A DNA stretch of 62,882 nt from Methanococcoides sp. (GCA_021108185.1 JAIORJ010000016.1:1-62882); one strand, 5' to 3'. Positions 46,505-55,962 are shown, numbered from the stretch's first letter. Notes: generated by a model not told the origin, from the sequence alone. Made by a program: numbers and translations.

Positions 46505-47434
46505 ATGACCTTTACGATCTCAGCTCCACCTCATAAGAAAGAGAATATCACTTTTAAGAAGATAATGTGGGCAAAGGTCCTTGCTCTTATGCCTGTAGTC
46601 CTTTTGTCCGTATATTTGTTCGGTCTTCCTGCCATAGGGCTGGTGGCTGCAAGTATCTTTGCAGCGATAGCGACCGAAGCAGCTATACAGAAAGCATTTG
46701 GCCAGAAGATAACTATCGCCGACGGACATGCAGTGTTGATCGGTCTGATGGTAGCTATGATAATTCCACCGGAAGTTCCCCTCTGGATCCCTATGATAGG
46801 TACTGTTTTTGCTGTTGGTATTGGAAAGCATGCTTTTGGGGGCATTGGCTCCTATGTTTTCAATCCAGTCCTCGCTGCATGGCTTTTCCTGTCGTTGGCA
46901 TGGGGTTCAATAATGGCTCCTACCTCCTATCCTCAGACAAGTGCCTTATTTGAGCTGGTTCTTGAGAACGGGGCAGGAGTAATAGCTGGCGTGTCACCTT
47001 TCTTCATTTTACTTGCAGGTGCAGTCCTTATCTTCCGTAGGTACATTGAATGGAGAATTCCTGTGGCTTTCTTTGTGACAACTGTACTGCTCGCATTCTT
47101 ACTGGGTGACAGTCTGTCCTATGTTATTCTTGGGGTTGTAGTGTTTGGTGCTCTTTTCATAGCAACCGATACTTCAACTTCACCCACGACAAAGAACGGT
47201 CGTGTGATCTATGGTATCGTTTGTGGTGTTCTTGTAGTTGTATATGGACATTTTGCAAACTATGTGGATGGGACTTTCTATGGTCTGTTCCTTGCAAACT
47301 GCGTTGCTTCACTGATCGATAACAGTACCCTTCCGGCATCATATGGTACCGAGACATTCTTACAGCGTAAGTATAGGAGTATTGTTTCAAAGATACCTTT
47401 CAAGGACCGACTGGAGGTGTTCTTAGATGACTGA
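46505..47434 (+). CDS. rnfD: Rnf complex subunit RnfD
   Basis: A 309-residue membrane subunit with nine or more helices. The segment FIATDTSTSPTTKNGRVIYG (~220) holds the Thr that receives FMN by phosphoester linkage in RnfD/NqrB proteins, and the apbE gene nearby supplies the transferase. It starts 1 bp after the rnfC stop and overlaps rnfG by 8 bp. Confidence 0.92.
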   Translation: MTFTISAPPHKKENITFKKIMWAKVLALMPVVLLSVYLFGLPAIGLVAASIFAAIATEAAIQKAFGQKITIADGHAVLIGLMVAMIIPPEVPLWIPMIGTVFAVGIGKHAFGGIGSYVFNPVLAAWLFLSLAWGSIMAPTSYPQTSALFELVLENGAGVIAGVSPFFILLAGAVLIFRRYIEWRIPVAFFVTTVLLAFLLGDSLSYVILGVVVFGALFIATDTSTSPTTKNGRVIYGIVCGVLVVVYGHFANYVDGTFYGLFLANCVASLIDNSTLPASYGTETFLQRKYRSIVSKIPFKDRLEVFLDD

Positions 47435-47999
47435 TTCCAACAAAGACATTGTAATAATTATAGGCAAATTGGTATTGATCTCGGTCATTGCTTCAGCCCT
47501 TCTGGCTGTGACCTTTGTGCCTACGAATGAACAATTGAAGAAGAACTATGCAGAAGCAAGGACCTCTACTCTTGCAGAGATCATGCCCTCCGCAGCAGAG
47601 TTCGAGGCAGTATATGGTGACACTGTCATAAATGATGAAGGTGACAAGGAGATCCTTTATTATCGTGCAAAGGACAGTTCCGGTAATCTCGTAGGGTATG
47701 CTTTCTTCAGAAAACAAGTGGGATCTCAGGGACTGATCGAAGTGGCGGGCGGTGTTGACTCTTCGTTCAATGCAATCACCAGTATAGGTATTATGTCACA
47801 CACTGAGACTCCTGGACTTGGTTCTAAGATTGCTGAAGACCCCTTCAAGAGCCAGTTCACCGATGTGAAGGTTGCAGATCTCAGCCTTTCAAAGTCAGGT
47901 GGAGCTATTGACTCTATCACAGGTGCTACGACATCCTCGCAGGCAGTAATAGATGCCCTGAATGAACAGGTTGGATACATTAAAGTGGCAGAATCCTAA
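47427..47999 (+). CDS. rnfG: Rnf complex subunit RnfG
   Basis: A 190-residue subunit with one N-terminal helix (~10-28) and an external FMN domain. The flavinylation motif is DSITGATTSSQAV near residue 165, where the Thr after GA carries FMN. The TPGLGSKIAEDPFKSQF segment is also characteristic. It overlaps rnfD by 8 bp. Confidence 0.93.
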   Translation: MTDSNKDIVIIIGKLVLISVIASALLAVTFVPTNEQLKKNYAEARTSTLAEIMPSAAEFEAVYGDTVINDEGDKEILYYRAKDSSGNLVGYAFFRKQVGSQGLIEVAGGVDSSFNAITSIGIMSHTETPGLGSKIAEDPFKSQFTDVKVADLSLSKSGGAIDSITGATTSSQAVIDALNEQVGYIKVAES

Positions 48000-48012
48000 A
48001 CGGAGGTTAGAT

Positions 48013-48624
48013 ATGGATCCCTTAAGTGAATTTATTCGTGGAATTACAAAAGATAATCCTGTATTTGGTCTGGTATTGGGTCTCTGTCCTACATTGGCAG
48101 TTACCACGTCCATTGACAATGCGATCGGTATGTCCGCAGGGACAGCATTTGTTCTGATCTGTTCCAACCTTATGGTCTCAGGTCTGAGAAAGCAAATACC
48201 TGCTTCTGTGAGATTACCGATATTCATTTTGATAATAGCAACATTCGTTTCCATTGTAGATATGGTCATGGAAGCCTATTTCCCGTCGATGTTTGCGGCA
48301 TTAGGCGTGTTCATTCCCCTGATCGTTGTGAACTGTATCATCATCGGTCGTGCGGAAGCTTATGCTAATAAGAACAATATGTTCTACTCATTGATCGATG
48401 CGCTGGGAAGTTCAGCAGGTTTCCTTCTTGTACTGGTGCTTATCGGTGGAATAAGGGAGCTTCTCGGAACCGGTGGCATCGCGATCTTTGGAACTCAGCT
48501 TGTAAGCATTCCTATCAATCCGATAACCTTTATGATACTGTCACCGGGAGCATTTTTGACAATAGGTATTCTCATGGCAATAGTAAATCACATAAGAGCA
48601 AAGAAGCTTGCACGGGGTGGCTAA
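48013..48624 (+). CDS. rnfE: Rnf complex subunit RnfE
   Basis: A 203-residue six-helix membrane subunit, paralogous to RnfA (CPTLAVTTSIDNAIGMSAGT; VPLIVVNCIIIGRAEAY-like). Start at the ATG at 48013 after GGAGGTTAGAT. The paired Cys (LCPTLA and NCIIIGR) in RnfA/E hold an intramembrane Fe-S cluster. Confidence 0.92.
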   Translation: MDPLSEFIRGITKDNPVFGLVLGLCPTLAVTTSIDNAIGMSAGTAFVLICSNLMVSGLRKQIPASVRLPIFILIIATFVSIVDMVMEAYFPSMFAALGVFIPLIVVNCIIIGRAEAYANKNNMFYSLIDALGSSAGFLLVLVLIGGIRELLGTGGIAIFGTQLVSIPINPITFMILSPGAFLTIGILMAIVNHIRAKKLARGG

Positions 48625-48625
48625 T

Positions 48626-49216
48626 ATGGCTGCTGATGTAAGTCTTTTACAGATATTCATGGATGGTGTGTTCATCAAGAACTTCCTTATCATACAGTTC
48701 CTTGGTCTGTGTTCCTTTGTAGGTGTGACCAAGGATACAAAGAGTGCTGCGGGCATGTCCGGAGCTGTCATTTTCGTAATGACGCTGGCAGCGACCGTGT
48801 CCTTCCTTATCTATAACTTTGTACTTGTTCCACTAAAGCTAGAGTTCCTTGATCTTATTAGCTTCATTGTGGTAATTGCAGCACTTGTACAGCTTGTAGA
48901 GTTCGTTGTAAGGAAGAATGTGCCATCACTCTATCGTTCACTCGGTATCTTCCTGCCTCTTATTACGACAAATTGTGCAGTTCTCGGTGTAGTATTGCTC
49001 AATGTTCTGAATGAATACTCTTTCATACAGAGTGTCGTTTTCGGTGTTTCAGCAGGTATTGGTTATGCCCTGGTAATGTTGATGATGTCCGGTATCAGGG
49101 AAAGGACTACCCTTGTGAACGTTCCGTCATCAATGCGTGGTTTACCTCATGCGTTCCTTATTGCGACAATGCTGTCCATGGCATTCGTTAACTACTTTGG
49201 AGTGATCGCCTTATGA
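48626..49216 (+). CDS. rnfA: Rnf complex subunit RnfA
   Basis: A 196-residue six-helix subunit. Cys residues in FLGLCSFVGVTKD (~26) and ITTNCAVLGVVLL (~112) match the cluster-binding positions of the RnfA/E pair. Start at the ATG at 48626, 1 bp after the rnfE stop. Its end overlaps rnfB by 4 bp. Confidence 0.93.
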   Translation: MAADVSLLQIFMDGVFIKNFLIIQFLGLCSFVGVTKDTKSAAGMSGAVIFVMTLAATVSFLIYNFVLVPLKLEFLDLISFIVVIAALVQLVEFVVRKNVPSLYRSLGIFLPLITTNCAVLGVVLLNVLNEYSFIQSVVFGVSAGIGYALVMLMMSGIRERTTLVNVPSSMRGLPHAFLIATMLSMAFVNYFGVIAL

Positions 49217-50010
49217 GTCTGACTACATTGGTAATTCAGGCAATGGCCACCCTTGGTGGTCTTGGTCTTGTTATAGGTATCATGCTGATCGCGGCATCAA
49301 GGCTGTTCAAGGTCGAGACGAATCCTCTTGTAGAGGAAGTTGTTGAGATCCTGCCAGGTGCAAATTGTGGTGCCTGTGGTTATGCAGGATGTGCGGACTT
49401 TGCGGAGAAGGTCGTTGCTGAAGATGCACCTCTTGACGGGTGTCCTGTTGGAGGTTTTGAGACTACCAAGGAGATCGGTGTTATCATTGGTCAGGAAGTT
49501 TCAGAATCCGAAAAGGAATATCCATATGTCAGATGTGGTGGTGGTATCCGCTGTGTCGACAGGTTCGATTATGTCGGTATTGAAGATTGTACTGCGGTCA
49601 TTATGCTTTCAGATGGTGAAAAAGGCTGTAATTACGGCTGTATGGGCCGTGGTACCTGTGTTCGTGCGTGTCCATTCGGTGCTATTTTCATTGATGAGAA
49701 CCGCCTTCCATCTGTGAACAAGAACCTCTGTACAAGTTGTGGTCTTTGTCTCGCAGCATGTCCGAACGATATACTGATGTTTGCAAAGGACTCTGAGCAA
49801 GTTCATGTCCAGTGTAATTCACATGACAAAGGAAAGATCGTAAAGGCTGTCTGTGAAGTCGGATGTATTGGCTGTAAGATATGTGAGAAGAACTGTCCTG
49901 AAGATGCTATCAAGGTCACAAATTTCCTTGCAGAGGTCGATCAGGATAAATGTACTGCTTGTGGTATTTGTGTTGAGAAATGTCCACAGAAATGTATTGA
50001 AATGAGATAA
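49213..50010 (+). CDS. rnfB: Rnf complex subunit RnfB
   Basis: A 265-residue ferredoxin-like subunit that accepts electrons from soluble ferredoxin. It has one N-terminal helix, a Cys cluster CGACGYAGCADF (~49), and then several [4Fe-4S] motifs (CMGRGTCVRACP, CTSCGLCLAACP, CIGCKICEKNCP, CTACGICVEKCP). It ends the core rnf operon; the membrane protein after it is 12 bp away. Confidence 0.93.
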   Translation: MSLTTLVIQAMATLGGLGLVIGIMLIAASRLFKVETNPLVEEVVEILPGANCGACGYAGCADFAEKVVAEDAPLDGCPVGGFETTKEIGVIIGQEVSESEKEYPYVRCGGGIRCVDRFDYVGIEDCTAVIMLSDGEKGCNYGCMGRGTCVRACPFGAIFIDENRLPSVNKNLCTSCGLCLAACPNDILMFAKDSEQVHVQCNSHDKGKIVKAVCEVGCIGCKICEKNCPEDAIKVTNFLAEVDQDKCTACGICVEKCPQKCIEMR

Positions 50011-50022
50011 GAGGTGAGTTGA

Positions 50023-50355
50023 ATGACATATAAGACTTCTATAGGGCTCAATGAGAACATTGTGGCAGTATTGTGTTATCTTGGATTCTGGATGACCGGC
50101 GTTTTATTCCTTTTCGTTGAAAAGGAGAATAAGTTCGTTCGTTTCCATGCAATTCAGTCAGCAATGGTCTTCATGGTCCTTACTGCAATCGTCTTCCTCG
50201 TTGGATGGGTTCCATACGTTGGCTGGTTACTTGCAGATTTTGCAGGTTTCTTTTCCCTTTTCCTTTGGGCATTGTTCATGTTCATGGCATGGAGGGGTTC
50301 AAGGCTCAAAGTACCTGTCATTGGAAGGATCGCATACAACTATGTTTACCAGTGA
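50023..50355 (+). CDS. DUF4870-type membrane protein at the end of the rnf operon
   Basis: A 110-residue protein with three helices (~10-30, 44-66, 72-92) and the family's FVRFHAIQSA motif. Homologues follow rnfB in Methanosarcina. It is proposed to be part of, or assist, the methanogen Rnf complex, which is an inference from synteny. A hairpin terminator follows. Confidence 0.82.
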   Translation: MTYKTSIGLNENIVAVLCYLGFWMTGVLFLFVEKENKFVRFHAIQSAMVFMVLTAIVFLVGWVPYVGWLLADFAGFFSLFLWALFMFMAWRGSRLKVPVIGRIAYNYVYQ

Positions 50356-50387
50356 GTCCGGATCTTTCCGGTCTCAATTTCAATTTT

Positions 50388-50428
50388 CATGTGCATCTTG
50401 CACATGACCTTTGTTTATTTTTTATGAA
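50388..50428 (+). terminator. Terminator of the rnf operon
   Basis: Perfect 8-bp hairpin CATGTGCA-TCT-TGCACATG followed by a T-rich run (CTTTGTTTATTTTTTATG). It lies 33 bp after the DUF4870 gene and 90 bp before rfcS, cleanly separating the transcripts. Confidence 0.7.
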
Positions 50429-50517
50429 CTATGGTCTTTCTCACGAAAGATTAAAAAGTATTATCAACCTTATTCCTGCATCGTTAATCCAATTCGCAAT
50501 TGAATGGAGGGTTCTAA

Positions 50518-51474
50518 ATAAAAGAAGAGATATGGATCGAAAAATACAGGCCTTTTAAGCTTGAAGATGTCGTAGGTCAAAAAGAGACAACTGAAAGGCT
50601 GATATCCTATGTAAGGTCTGGAAATCTTCCTCACTTATTGTTCTCAGGTCCTCCGGGAGTAGGCAAGACCGCCACTGCAGTCTCAATTGCAAGGGAACTT
50701 TTTAAAGATGACTGGCGTGAGAACTTCACAGAGCTTAATGCATCGGACGAGCGTGGTATCGATGTGGTCAGGACCAAGATCAAGAATTTTGCTAAAACCT
50801 CTCCTATCGGTGGTGCGAATTTCAAGATAATCTTCCTTGATGAAGCCGATGCATTGACCTCTGATGCACAATCCGCTTTGCGCCGTACAATGGAAAAATA
50901 TACAAGTAACTGTCGTTTCATTCTTTCCTGCAATTACTCTTCAAAGATAATCGAACCAATTCAGTCAAGATGTGCAGTTTACAGGTTCCGCCACCTTGCA
51001 GATGATTCCGTTGGTGAAAGATGTCGCCATGTGGCTGAAAAAGAGGGTCTTACCATCGCCGATGATGGGATGGATGCTTTGAAGTATGTTGCACAGGGTG
51101 ACATGAGGAAAGCAATAAATGCACTTCAGGCTGCAGCATTGTTCGATACCACCATTCACAAGGATGCGATCTATAGAATAACTGCGACCGCTCATCCGGA
51201 AGAGATAGCCGAACTTTTGAAAATAGCTCTTTCAGGAAACTTCATATCTGCACGCAAGAAACTTGATTCTCTAATGCTCGAAAAAGGTCTTTCAGGGGAA
51301 GATGTTGTGGTGCAGATATATCGTGCCATCTTTGATATGGATGTTTCCGGTAAGAAACTGGTGGCCTTGATGGATATGATCGGTGAGGTAGATTTCAGGC
51401 TCACTGAAGGTGCCAATGAAAGGATACAGCTCGATGCTCTACTGGCTCATTTTGCACTGGCAGAGGAGCAATAA
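50518..51474 (+). CDS. rfcS: Replication factor C small subunit, initiating at ATA
   Basis: A 318-residue AAA+ clamp-loader subunit. Walker A is [12 protein letters not shown] (~42-53), Walker B is [11 protein letters not shown] (~103), the SRC motif is QSRCAVYRF. The family N-terminus ([20 protein letters not shown]) is encoded back to 50521. The codon before it is ATA at 50518, preceded by an in-frame TAA at 50515 and by GGAGG at a 7-nt spacing. No ATG, GTG or TTG lies in frame before residue 41. So translation probably starts at ATA, or a G-to-A change lies here. Confidence 0.9.
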   Translation: MKEEIWIEKYRPFKLEDVVGQKETTERLISYVRSGNLPHLLFSGPPGVGKTATAVSIARELFKDDWRENFTELNASDERGIDVVRTKIKNFAKTSPIGGANFKIIFLDEADALTSDAQSALRRTMEKYTSNCRFILSCNYSSKIIEPIQSRCAVYRFRHLADDSVGERCRHVAEKEGLTIADDGMDALKYVAQGDMRKAINALQAAALFDTTIHKDAIYRITATAHPEEIAELLKIALSGNFISARKKLDSLMLEKGLSGEDVVVQIYRAIFDMDVSGKKLVALMDMIGEVDFRLTEGANERIQLDALLAHFALAEEQ

Positions 51475-51477
51475 GGA

Positions 51478-51984
51478 ATGCCTTTCGAAGAGCAGTTAAT
51501 TGAACTTCTTGTAAGCATCCCTTCCTGGTTTGCAACTATCATCCTGAGTGCTCTGCCTATTTCTGAGCTACGTGGTTCAATTCCGATAGCTATTGGTGTC
51601 TATGGGCTAGGTCCCATCGAAGCCTACTTTTTAGCGGTGTTGGGAAATCTCATCCCTGTGATCCCGCTTTTACTTTTTCTGGAGCCGGTTTCAACCTTTC
51701 TGAGACGGTTCAAAGTAGGGGATGTGTTCTTCACATGGCTTTTCACAAGGACACGTCAAAAGCATTCTGAACGTATGGAAAAGTATGGGCCACTTGCTCT
51801 GACGCTGTTCGTTGCCATCCCCTTACCGGTCACAGGTGCCTGGACCGGTTGTGCAGCAGCGTTCGTATTCGGGATAAAGTTCAGGCAAGCTTTGCTGGCT
51901 ATATTTGCAGGATTGTTGATCGCCGGAATTGTGGTTACTCTTGTAACTCTGGCTGGAATGGGTGCCCTTGAGATATTGAATTAA
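51478..51984 (+). CDS. COG2426 small membrane protein
   Basis: A 168-residue protein with four hydrophobic segments and the family string LPISELRGSIPIAIGVYGLG (~27-46), a re-entrant loop resembling SNARE-associated/DedA-type proteins. Annotated in databases as small multidrug export protein, without firm evidence. It begins 3 bp after rfcS, likely the same transcript. Convergent with the histone gene. Confidence 0.8.
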   Translation: MPFEEQLIELLVSIPSWFATIILSALPISELRGSIPIAIGVYGLGPIEAYFLAVLGNLIPVIPLLLFLEPVSTFLRRFKVGDVFFTWLFTRTRQKHSERMEKYGPLALTLFVAIPLPVTGAWTGCAAAFVFGIKFRQALLAIFAGLLIAGIVVTLVTLAGMGALEILN

Positions 51985-52000
51985 AAAATAGTGGGGAGGT

Positions 52001-52222
52001 TCAATTGCGTGGCTTTGTGATCATTTCGTAAGCCAGTTTTATATCTTCCTCTTTTACTGTTTTTCTTCCTGCATGGTTGGCGTATATTATTGCTTCCTTT
52101 GAAATTTTGATCCCGTATGCTTCTATTATTTCCAAAAGGGCGGTTGCTGCAGGTTCACTAACTCTTTCTGCATCTGCACTGCGTATCAATCTTTCTACGG
52201 AAGCCAATGGTAGTATTGTCAT
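52001..52222 (-). CDS. Archaeal histone
   Basis: A 73-residue single histone fold (LPLASVERLIRSADAERVSE ... KTVKEEDIKLAYEMI) close to HMfB-type histones. It wraps DNA as dimers and larger assemblies. Single gene with its own AT-rich upstream region (TATATATATAC near 52288-52298). Confidence 0.93.
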   Translation of the reverse strand: MTILPLASVERLIRSADAERVSEPAATALLEIIEAYGIKISKEAIIYANHAGRKTVKEEDIKLAYEMITKPRN

Positions 52223-52432
52223 TCTTTAATCCCCTTATTTCTTTCTTATCGCTTTTTAATTGAATATATGCTCTTGATTTGGATAATTATATATATATAC
52301 GTTTGTATTATAAAAAAAGCTGCGTATGCTTGTTCTTTCTAATATTCTGGCTCGTAATATCTGTGGGTGTATCTTATTTATGGAAGAAATGCTTAGATTA
52401 TGTGTACTGTCTCACTAAAAAGGGAGAATATT

Positions 52433-53734
52433 ATGGATGAGAAATATGCGCCTCACATTGAGGAACTAACAAAGGCGCTTGCTAATGTCGATAGGTCCAA
52501 GGTCGAAGATGAATTTAATTTGCTGATCAATTATCGTGTTCCTATCAGTGAAGCAAAACGTACGATACTGAAAAAATTCCGATCATTAGACTCTGTGACG
52601 ACTGATGTCAAAGACCTTTCTATAGGTGACAAAGGAGTGTCCCTGGAGACTCGCATCCTTAATATTGGTGAAAAGACCGTTGATCTGAAAGGTGAAAGAA
52701 CTACCATATTTTCTGGTGTTCTTGCGGACAGGTCTGGATTATGTCCTTTTACGTCATGGAAACAACTCGTATTGAATGCCGGGGATGCGGTGCGGATAAG
52801 TAATGCAAGTGTCAAGAACTGGCATAATCGTGCGGAAGTGAGTATCAGTGCTTATTCCGAGGTCATATTACTGGATGATAGTTCTCTTCCGGACATTTCT
52901 GAATTGTCTGTTACTCCTGTAAAGAAGCTCATCGATGTAGGTCCTTCTGATCTTTTTATTAGTTCGGTGGCTGCGATCATTGACCTGTATCATCGAAATG
53001 TGGAAGTAAAGGGTGAAGATCTTACCATCATTGAAGGTGTTCTGGCTGATGAGACCGGTAGGTTGCCTTTTGTCTCGTGGTCTCCTCTGGATGGTATGGA
53101 TATCGGTTCGATGATCCGTTTTAAAGATGCATCTGTGCGTATGTATCGTGGGGTTCCATCTATACATCTTGATAGTTCTACCCCAGTTGAATCGGTTGGT
53201 GCTGATGAAGATCTATCGTTCGATCCGTTGGCAGTGAACAAACCTCCTGAGCCAGTGCCCATCTCTAATGTCTTGCAGGCTGAAGGTATGTTCGATGTTG
53301 CTGTGGAGGGCAATATTGTTTCTGTCAGGCCGGGGTCAGGTTTGATCACACGCTGTCCTGTGTGTAATCGGGTGATCATAAAGAACGTTTGCCGTTCCCA
53401 TGGGGCTGTTGATGGTTTGCAGGATATGAGGGTCAAGCTTATTCTCGATGATGGGACTGGTTCTGTCCTCGTGATGCTGAACAGGGAACTCTCGGAGATC
53501 GTTTATGGAAAATCTCTTCATGAATCTTTCTCCCTTCTGGGTAAGACAATGTCAATGAATGCGATCTTTGAGGATATGAAACGTGTTCTTACAGGGCGTT
53601 ATCTTGGAGTTCGCGGGAATACATCTCGAATCGAGTTCGGGGTTACTTTTGTTACAAAGGCCGTATGGGTGCCGGAGTCGGATATTGAAGAAAGGGTCCC
53701 TCTTCTTCTAAAAAGGTTGGATGGGGTGGAGTAA
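52433..53734 (+). CDS. rpa: Replication protein A-like ssDNA-binding protein
   Basis: A 433-residue protein with at least three OB folds (~55-145, ~170-255, ~295-410). The last contains a zinc finger CPVCNRVIIKNVCRSH. This is the Methanosarcinales RPA type. I start at the ATG at 52433 after GGGAGAATATT; a longer frame from 52400 has no ribosome site. The RPA-associated gene follows by 4 bp, and the two are probably partners on single-stranded DNA. Confidence 0.9.
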   Translation: MDEKYAPHIEELTKALANVDRSKVEDEFNLLINYRVPISEAKRTILKKFRSLDSVTTDVKDLSIGDKGVSLETRILNIGEKTVDLKGERTTIFSGVLADRSGLCPFTSWKQLVLNAGDAVRISNASVKNWHNRAEVSISAYSEVILLDDSSLPDISELSVTPVKKLIDVGPSDLFISSVAAIIDLYHRNVEVKGEDLTIIEGVLADETGRLPFVSWSPLDGMDIGSMIRFKDASVRMYRGVPSIHLDSSTPVESVGADEDLSFDPLAVNKPPEPVPISNVLQAEGMFDVAVEGNIVSVRPGSGLITRCPVCNRVIIKNVCRSHGAVDGLQDMRVKLILDDGTGSVLVMLNRELSEIVYGKSLHESFSLLGKTMSMNAIFEDMKRVLTGRYLGVRGNTSRIEFGVTFVTKAVWVPESDIEERVPLLLKRLDGVE

Positions 53735-53738
53735 TAGC

Positions 53739-54602
53739 ATGGTAGATCGTGAAATAGCATATAGGGTGTTTGCAAAAGAGCTTAATGATTCCAGTTCTAC
53801 GATCCATTCTACTGTGGATGAGGCGATAACATCTGATGGGCACACGCCAAACTATCTGTTGACTCCGGGTGGTGTTATGGTGAACCGCGTTTTTGTCACA
53901 GGGGTTCTGACGGAGGTGGAAAATGTCGGCTCTGATGTTGGTGCCTGGAGGGCTCGTGTTGTTGATCCTTCCGGGGCCTTTACTGTATATGCAGGACAGT
54001 ACCAGTCCGATGCAGCGGTATTTCTGTCATCAGTGGAGCCTCCTGAGTATGTTTCTATTGTTGGCAAGGTCCGATCCTATAAGCCGGATGATGGTCCTGT
54101 GGTCATATCTCTAAGACCGGAAGAGATCAATCTTGCAGATGAGGATGCGCGCAACAGGTGGATACTGGACACTGCAGAATTGACGCTTGACAGGCTGGAT
54201 GCATTTTCTAAGATATTGCTAGCATGTGGCAATATTGATTCCATGGATGAATGCATGGAAGGTCTTGGAATAGCTCCTGTGCTTTCAGAGGGAATTGGAA
54301 TGGCTATAAGGCATTATGGCGTTGATGAAAGTTATCTTAATGAAATTCGATCAGTCGTAAAGAAATGTATAGTTTCCCTTGATCTGCTTTCTGACGCATC
54401 TGATGAAAAGGATATTGGCACCCTCGTTCTGGAACTAATGAACGAACTTGATAAGGGTAAAGGTGTTGATTATGCCGAACTTCTATCTGTTGCAGTTTCC
54501 AGACAGCTTAATGAAAGAACAGTGGATTCAGCAGTAAGGTCAGTACTTGCAAAAGGGCAATGTTATGAGCCAAAGGCAGGTATCTTAAAGCTCATATCAT
54601 AA
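53739..54602 (+). CDS. RPA-associated protein (COG3390 type)
   Basis: A 287-residue protein. The first ~130 residues hold an OB fold (VFVTGVLTEVENVGSDVGAW) and the rest is helical. It always accompanies rpa in Euryarchaeota and forms a complex with it. Start at the ATG at 53739; a frame from 53721 overlaps rpa without support. Convergent with the small protein after the AT-rich palindrome. Confidence 0.85.
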   Translation: MVDREIAYRVFAKELNDSSSTIHSTVDEAITSDGHTPNYLLTPGGVMVNRVFVTGVLTEVENVGSDVGAWRARVVDPSGAFTVYAGQYQSDAAVFLSSVEPPEYVSIVGKVRSYKPDDGPVVISLRPEEINLADEDARNRWILDTAELTLDRLDAFSKILLACGNIDSMDECMEGLGIAPVLSEGIGMAIRHYGVDESYLNEIRSVVKKCIVSLDLLSDASDEKDIGTLVLELMNELDKGKGVDYAELLSVAVSRQLNERTVDSAVRSVLAKGQCYEPKAGILKLIS

Positions 54603-54671
54603 GATATCATACTAATACTATTATTTGTTCAATTAATATGTTACTGTATTGGTATGGTACTAATATATTGT

Positions 54672-54708
54672 ATTGATACATTGATATAATTGTATCAAGT
54701 GTATCAAT
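54672..54708. terminator. AT-rich inverted repeat between convergent genes
   Basis: ATTGATACA (54672-54680) and TGTATCAAT (54700-54708) form perfect arms. A nested TTGATA/TATCAA pair lies inside. It sits in the 138-bp space between the RPA-associated gene and the convergent small gene, and may terminate both. The region around it is nearly all A/T. Confidence 0.45.
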
Positions 54709-54740
54709 TATAATGTATTATTTTTTTCATATATATTGAT

Positions 54741-55055
54741 TCACTTAAATTCGATACTTATATCTTTAACCTTTTTTGCAAGGCTTTGTGATATTAGTCC
54801 TAGCTCAAGGTTGCATGCATGAAGTATTGCACTCGGTACGATGCAGGTGGCACAACAGTTTCCTTCCTGTGCTTTACCGATTACATAATTGTCTTTAATA
54901 CCAAACATTTGCATCATTGAAACTTCAAGGTCGGAAATGTTCTTTACTTTTGGGCAATCGGTCTCAATTTTGATTGTCACATTCTTACCGTCTTTTGTTC
55001 CATGGATCATGTGTGTGAATCCACATATATTTGAGTTTACAGTGATATCTGTCAT
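54741..55055 (-). CDS. Small conserved methanogen protein with Cys motif
   Basis: A 104-residue protein beginning at the ATG at 55055 (MTDITVNSNICGFTHMIHGT), preceded by GAGGGATACC; an in-frame ATG at 55106 is less likely. Conserved-looking cysteines: NICGFTH, DCPKV, GNCCATCIVPSAI and HACNL, suggesting a metal or cluster. Resembles small proteins of unknown function in methylotrophic methanogens. It lies near ramA; function unknown. Confidence 0.7.
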   Translation of the reverse strand: MTDITVNSNICGFTHMIHGTKDGKNVTIKIETDCPKVKNISDLEVSMMQMFGIKDNYVIGKAQEGNCCATCIVPSAILHACNLELGLISQSLAKKVKDISIEFK

Positions 55056-55106
55056 GGTATCCCTCTTGTAGATCTTTAATAAAATATGTGCTTTGACAAA
55101 TTTCAT

Positions 55107-55371
55107 TTGTTGTTATGTTCAATTAAATACATCGTGAACTTTCTATATAAGGTTTTGTAAGGATGTCACAAAACCATTATGTTCAGTACTTGATTCAGAT
55201 GTTGTCTTTTTTATATTTATTTTATAAGTTATTTTCATTACCAAAAGGTTATATATTGATAGGGATTGTTCGATATGCTTAAATAAAAATACAAAAATGG
55301 ATTCACAGTTATTGTGTCTCTCAAAATACATTTGTTATCACAATTTTTGATATTGCAGGGAAGGGATTGGC
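55107..55371. other. AT-rich spacer
   Basis: About 265 bp (316 bp from the chosen start of the minus-strand gene) holding no convincing gene. A 62-codon frame on the minus strand has no ribosome site and biased AT content. TATA-like runs (TTTTATAAGTTATTTTC, TTATATATTGATAGGG near 55249-55264) could act as the promoter of the next gene. Confidence 0.45.
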
Positions 55372-55962
55372 ATGGAAAAAGATGAGATTATCAAGATGGT
55401 AAGGGAAGGATTGGAGTGCATTACCGGAGTTGGCAAAACACTTGTCCTTGATGATGAAGACAGAAAGGTCATAGCAAAACTGGAAGAAAAAGCAGATCAA
55501 ATGACTCTTATGGGGCTTGGCAGGGGTGACAATAAAGGGGTGAAGGCCGTTCTCCAGAGTGATGTTATTATTCCTTTCCAGACGACCATGGAATATAAGT
55601 GGCCTTGTGGACCTAATGTTCTTCTTATGCATGAGGATAATGTAGTTGGTGAGGATATTAATGATCCTGTGAAATTACAGTCCTTTGAAAATGACTCAGA
55701 GTCTCTTGTCATCGGCAATATTGTGGTGTACGATAAAGGTTTCCTAACGGCGCTCAATTCTAAATCTGATCCTCTCGTGGTCGTTATGCCACCAAAGCCA
55801 TGTGATGAGGTTGAATGTTTATCCCATGTCTGTAATGCAATTCTTGCTTCCCCTTCTCCTCCTACGGATGAGTATCTGAAAGAAAAGATGGGGCTTCAGA
55901 GCGTACATGGTACTGGTTCATTCCTTCTTGGATTCAATTTTGAATGTTGTCAGTGTGACTGA
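55372..55962 (+). CDS. Cys-rich hypothetical protein upstream of ramA
   Basis: A 196-residue soluble protein. Cysteines cluster at WPCGP, PKPCDEVECLSHVCN and the terminal ECCQC, which could hold a metal or Fe-S cluster. GCAGGGAAGGGATTGGC precedes the ATG. It is 167 bp upstream of ramA, same strand. I recognise no family. The combination of Cys pattern and neighbour suggests a link to corrinoid activation, but this is only positional. Confidence 0.65.
   Translation: MEKDEIIKMVREGLECITGVGKTLVLDDEDRKVIAKLEEKADQMTLMGLGRGDNKGVKAVLQSDVIIPFQTTMEYKWPCGPNVLLMHEDNVVGEDINDPVKLQSFENDSESLVIGNIVVYDKGFLTALNSKSDPLVVVMPPKPCDEVECLSHVCNAILASPSPPTDEYLKEKMGLQSVHGTGSFLLGFNFECCQCD

Noticed and set aside
55143-55331. 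62-codon ORF on the minus strand
   Set aside because: No ribosome site, A/T-driven composition and no recognisable motif; it lies in the spacer before the Cys-rich gene.
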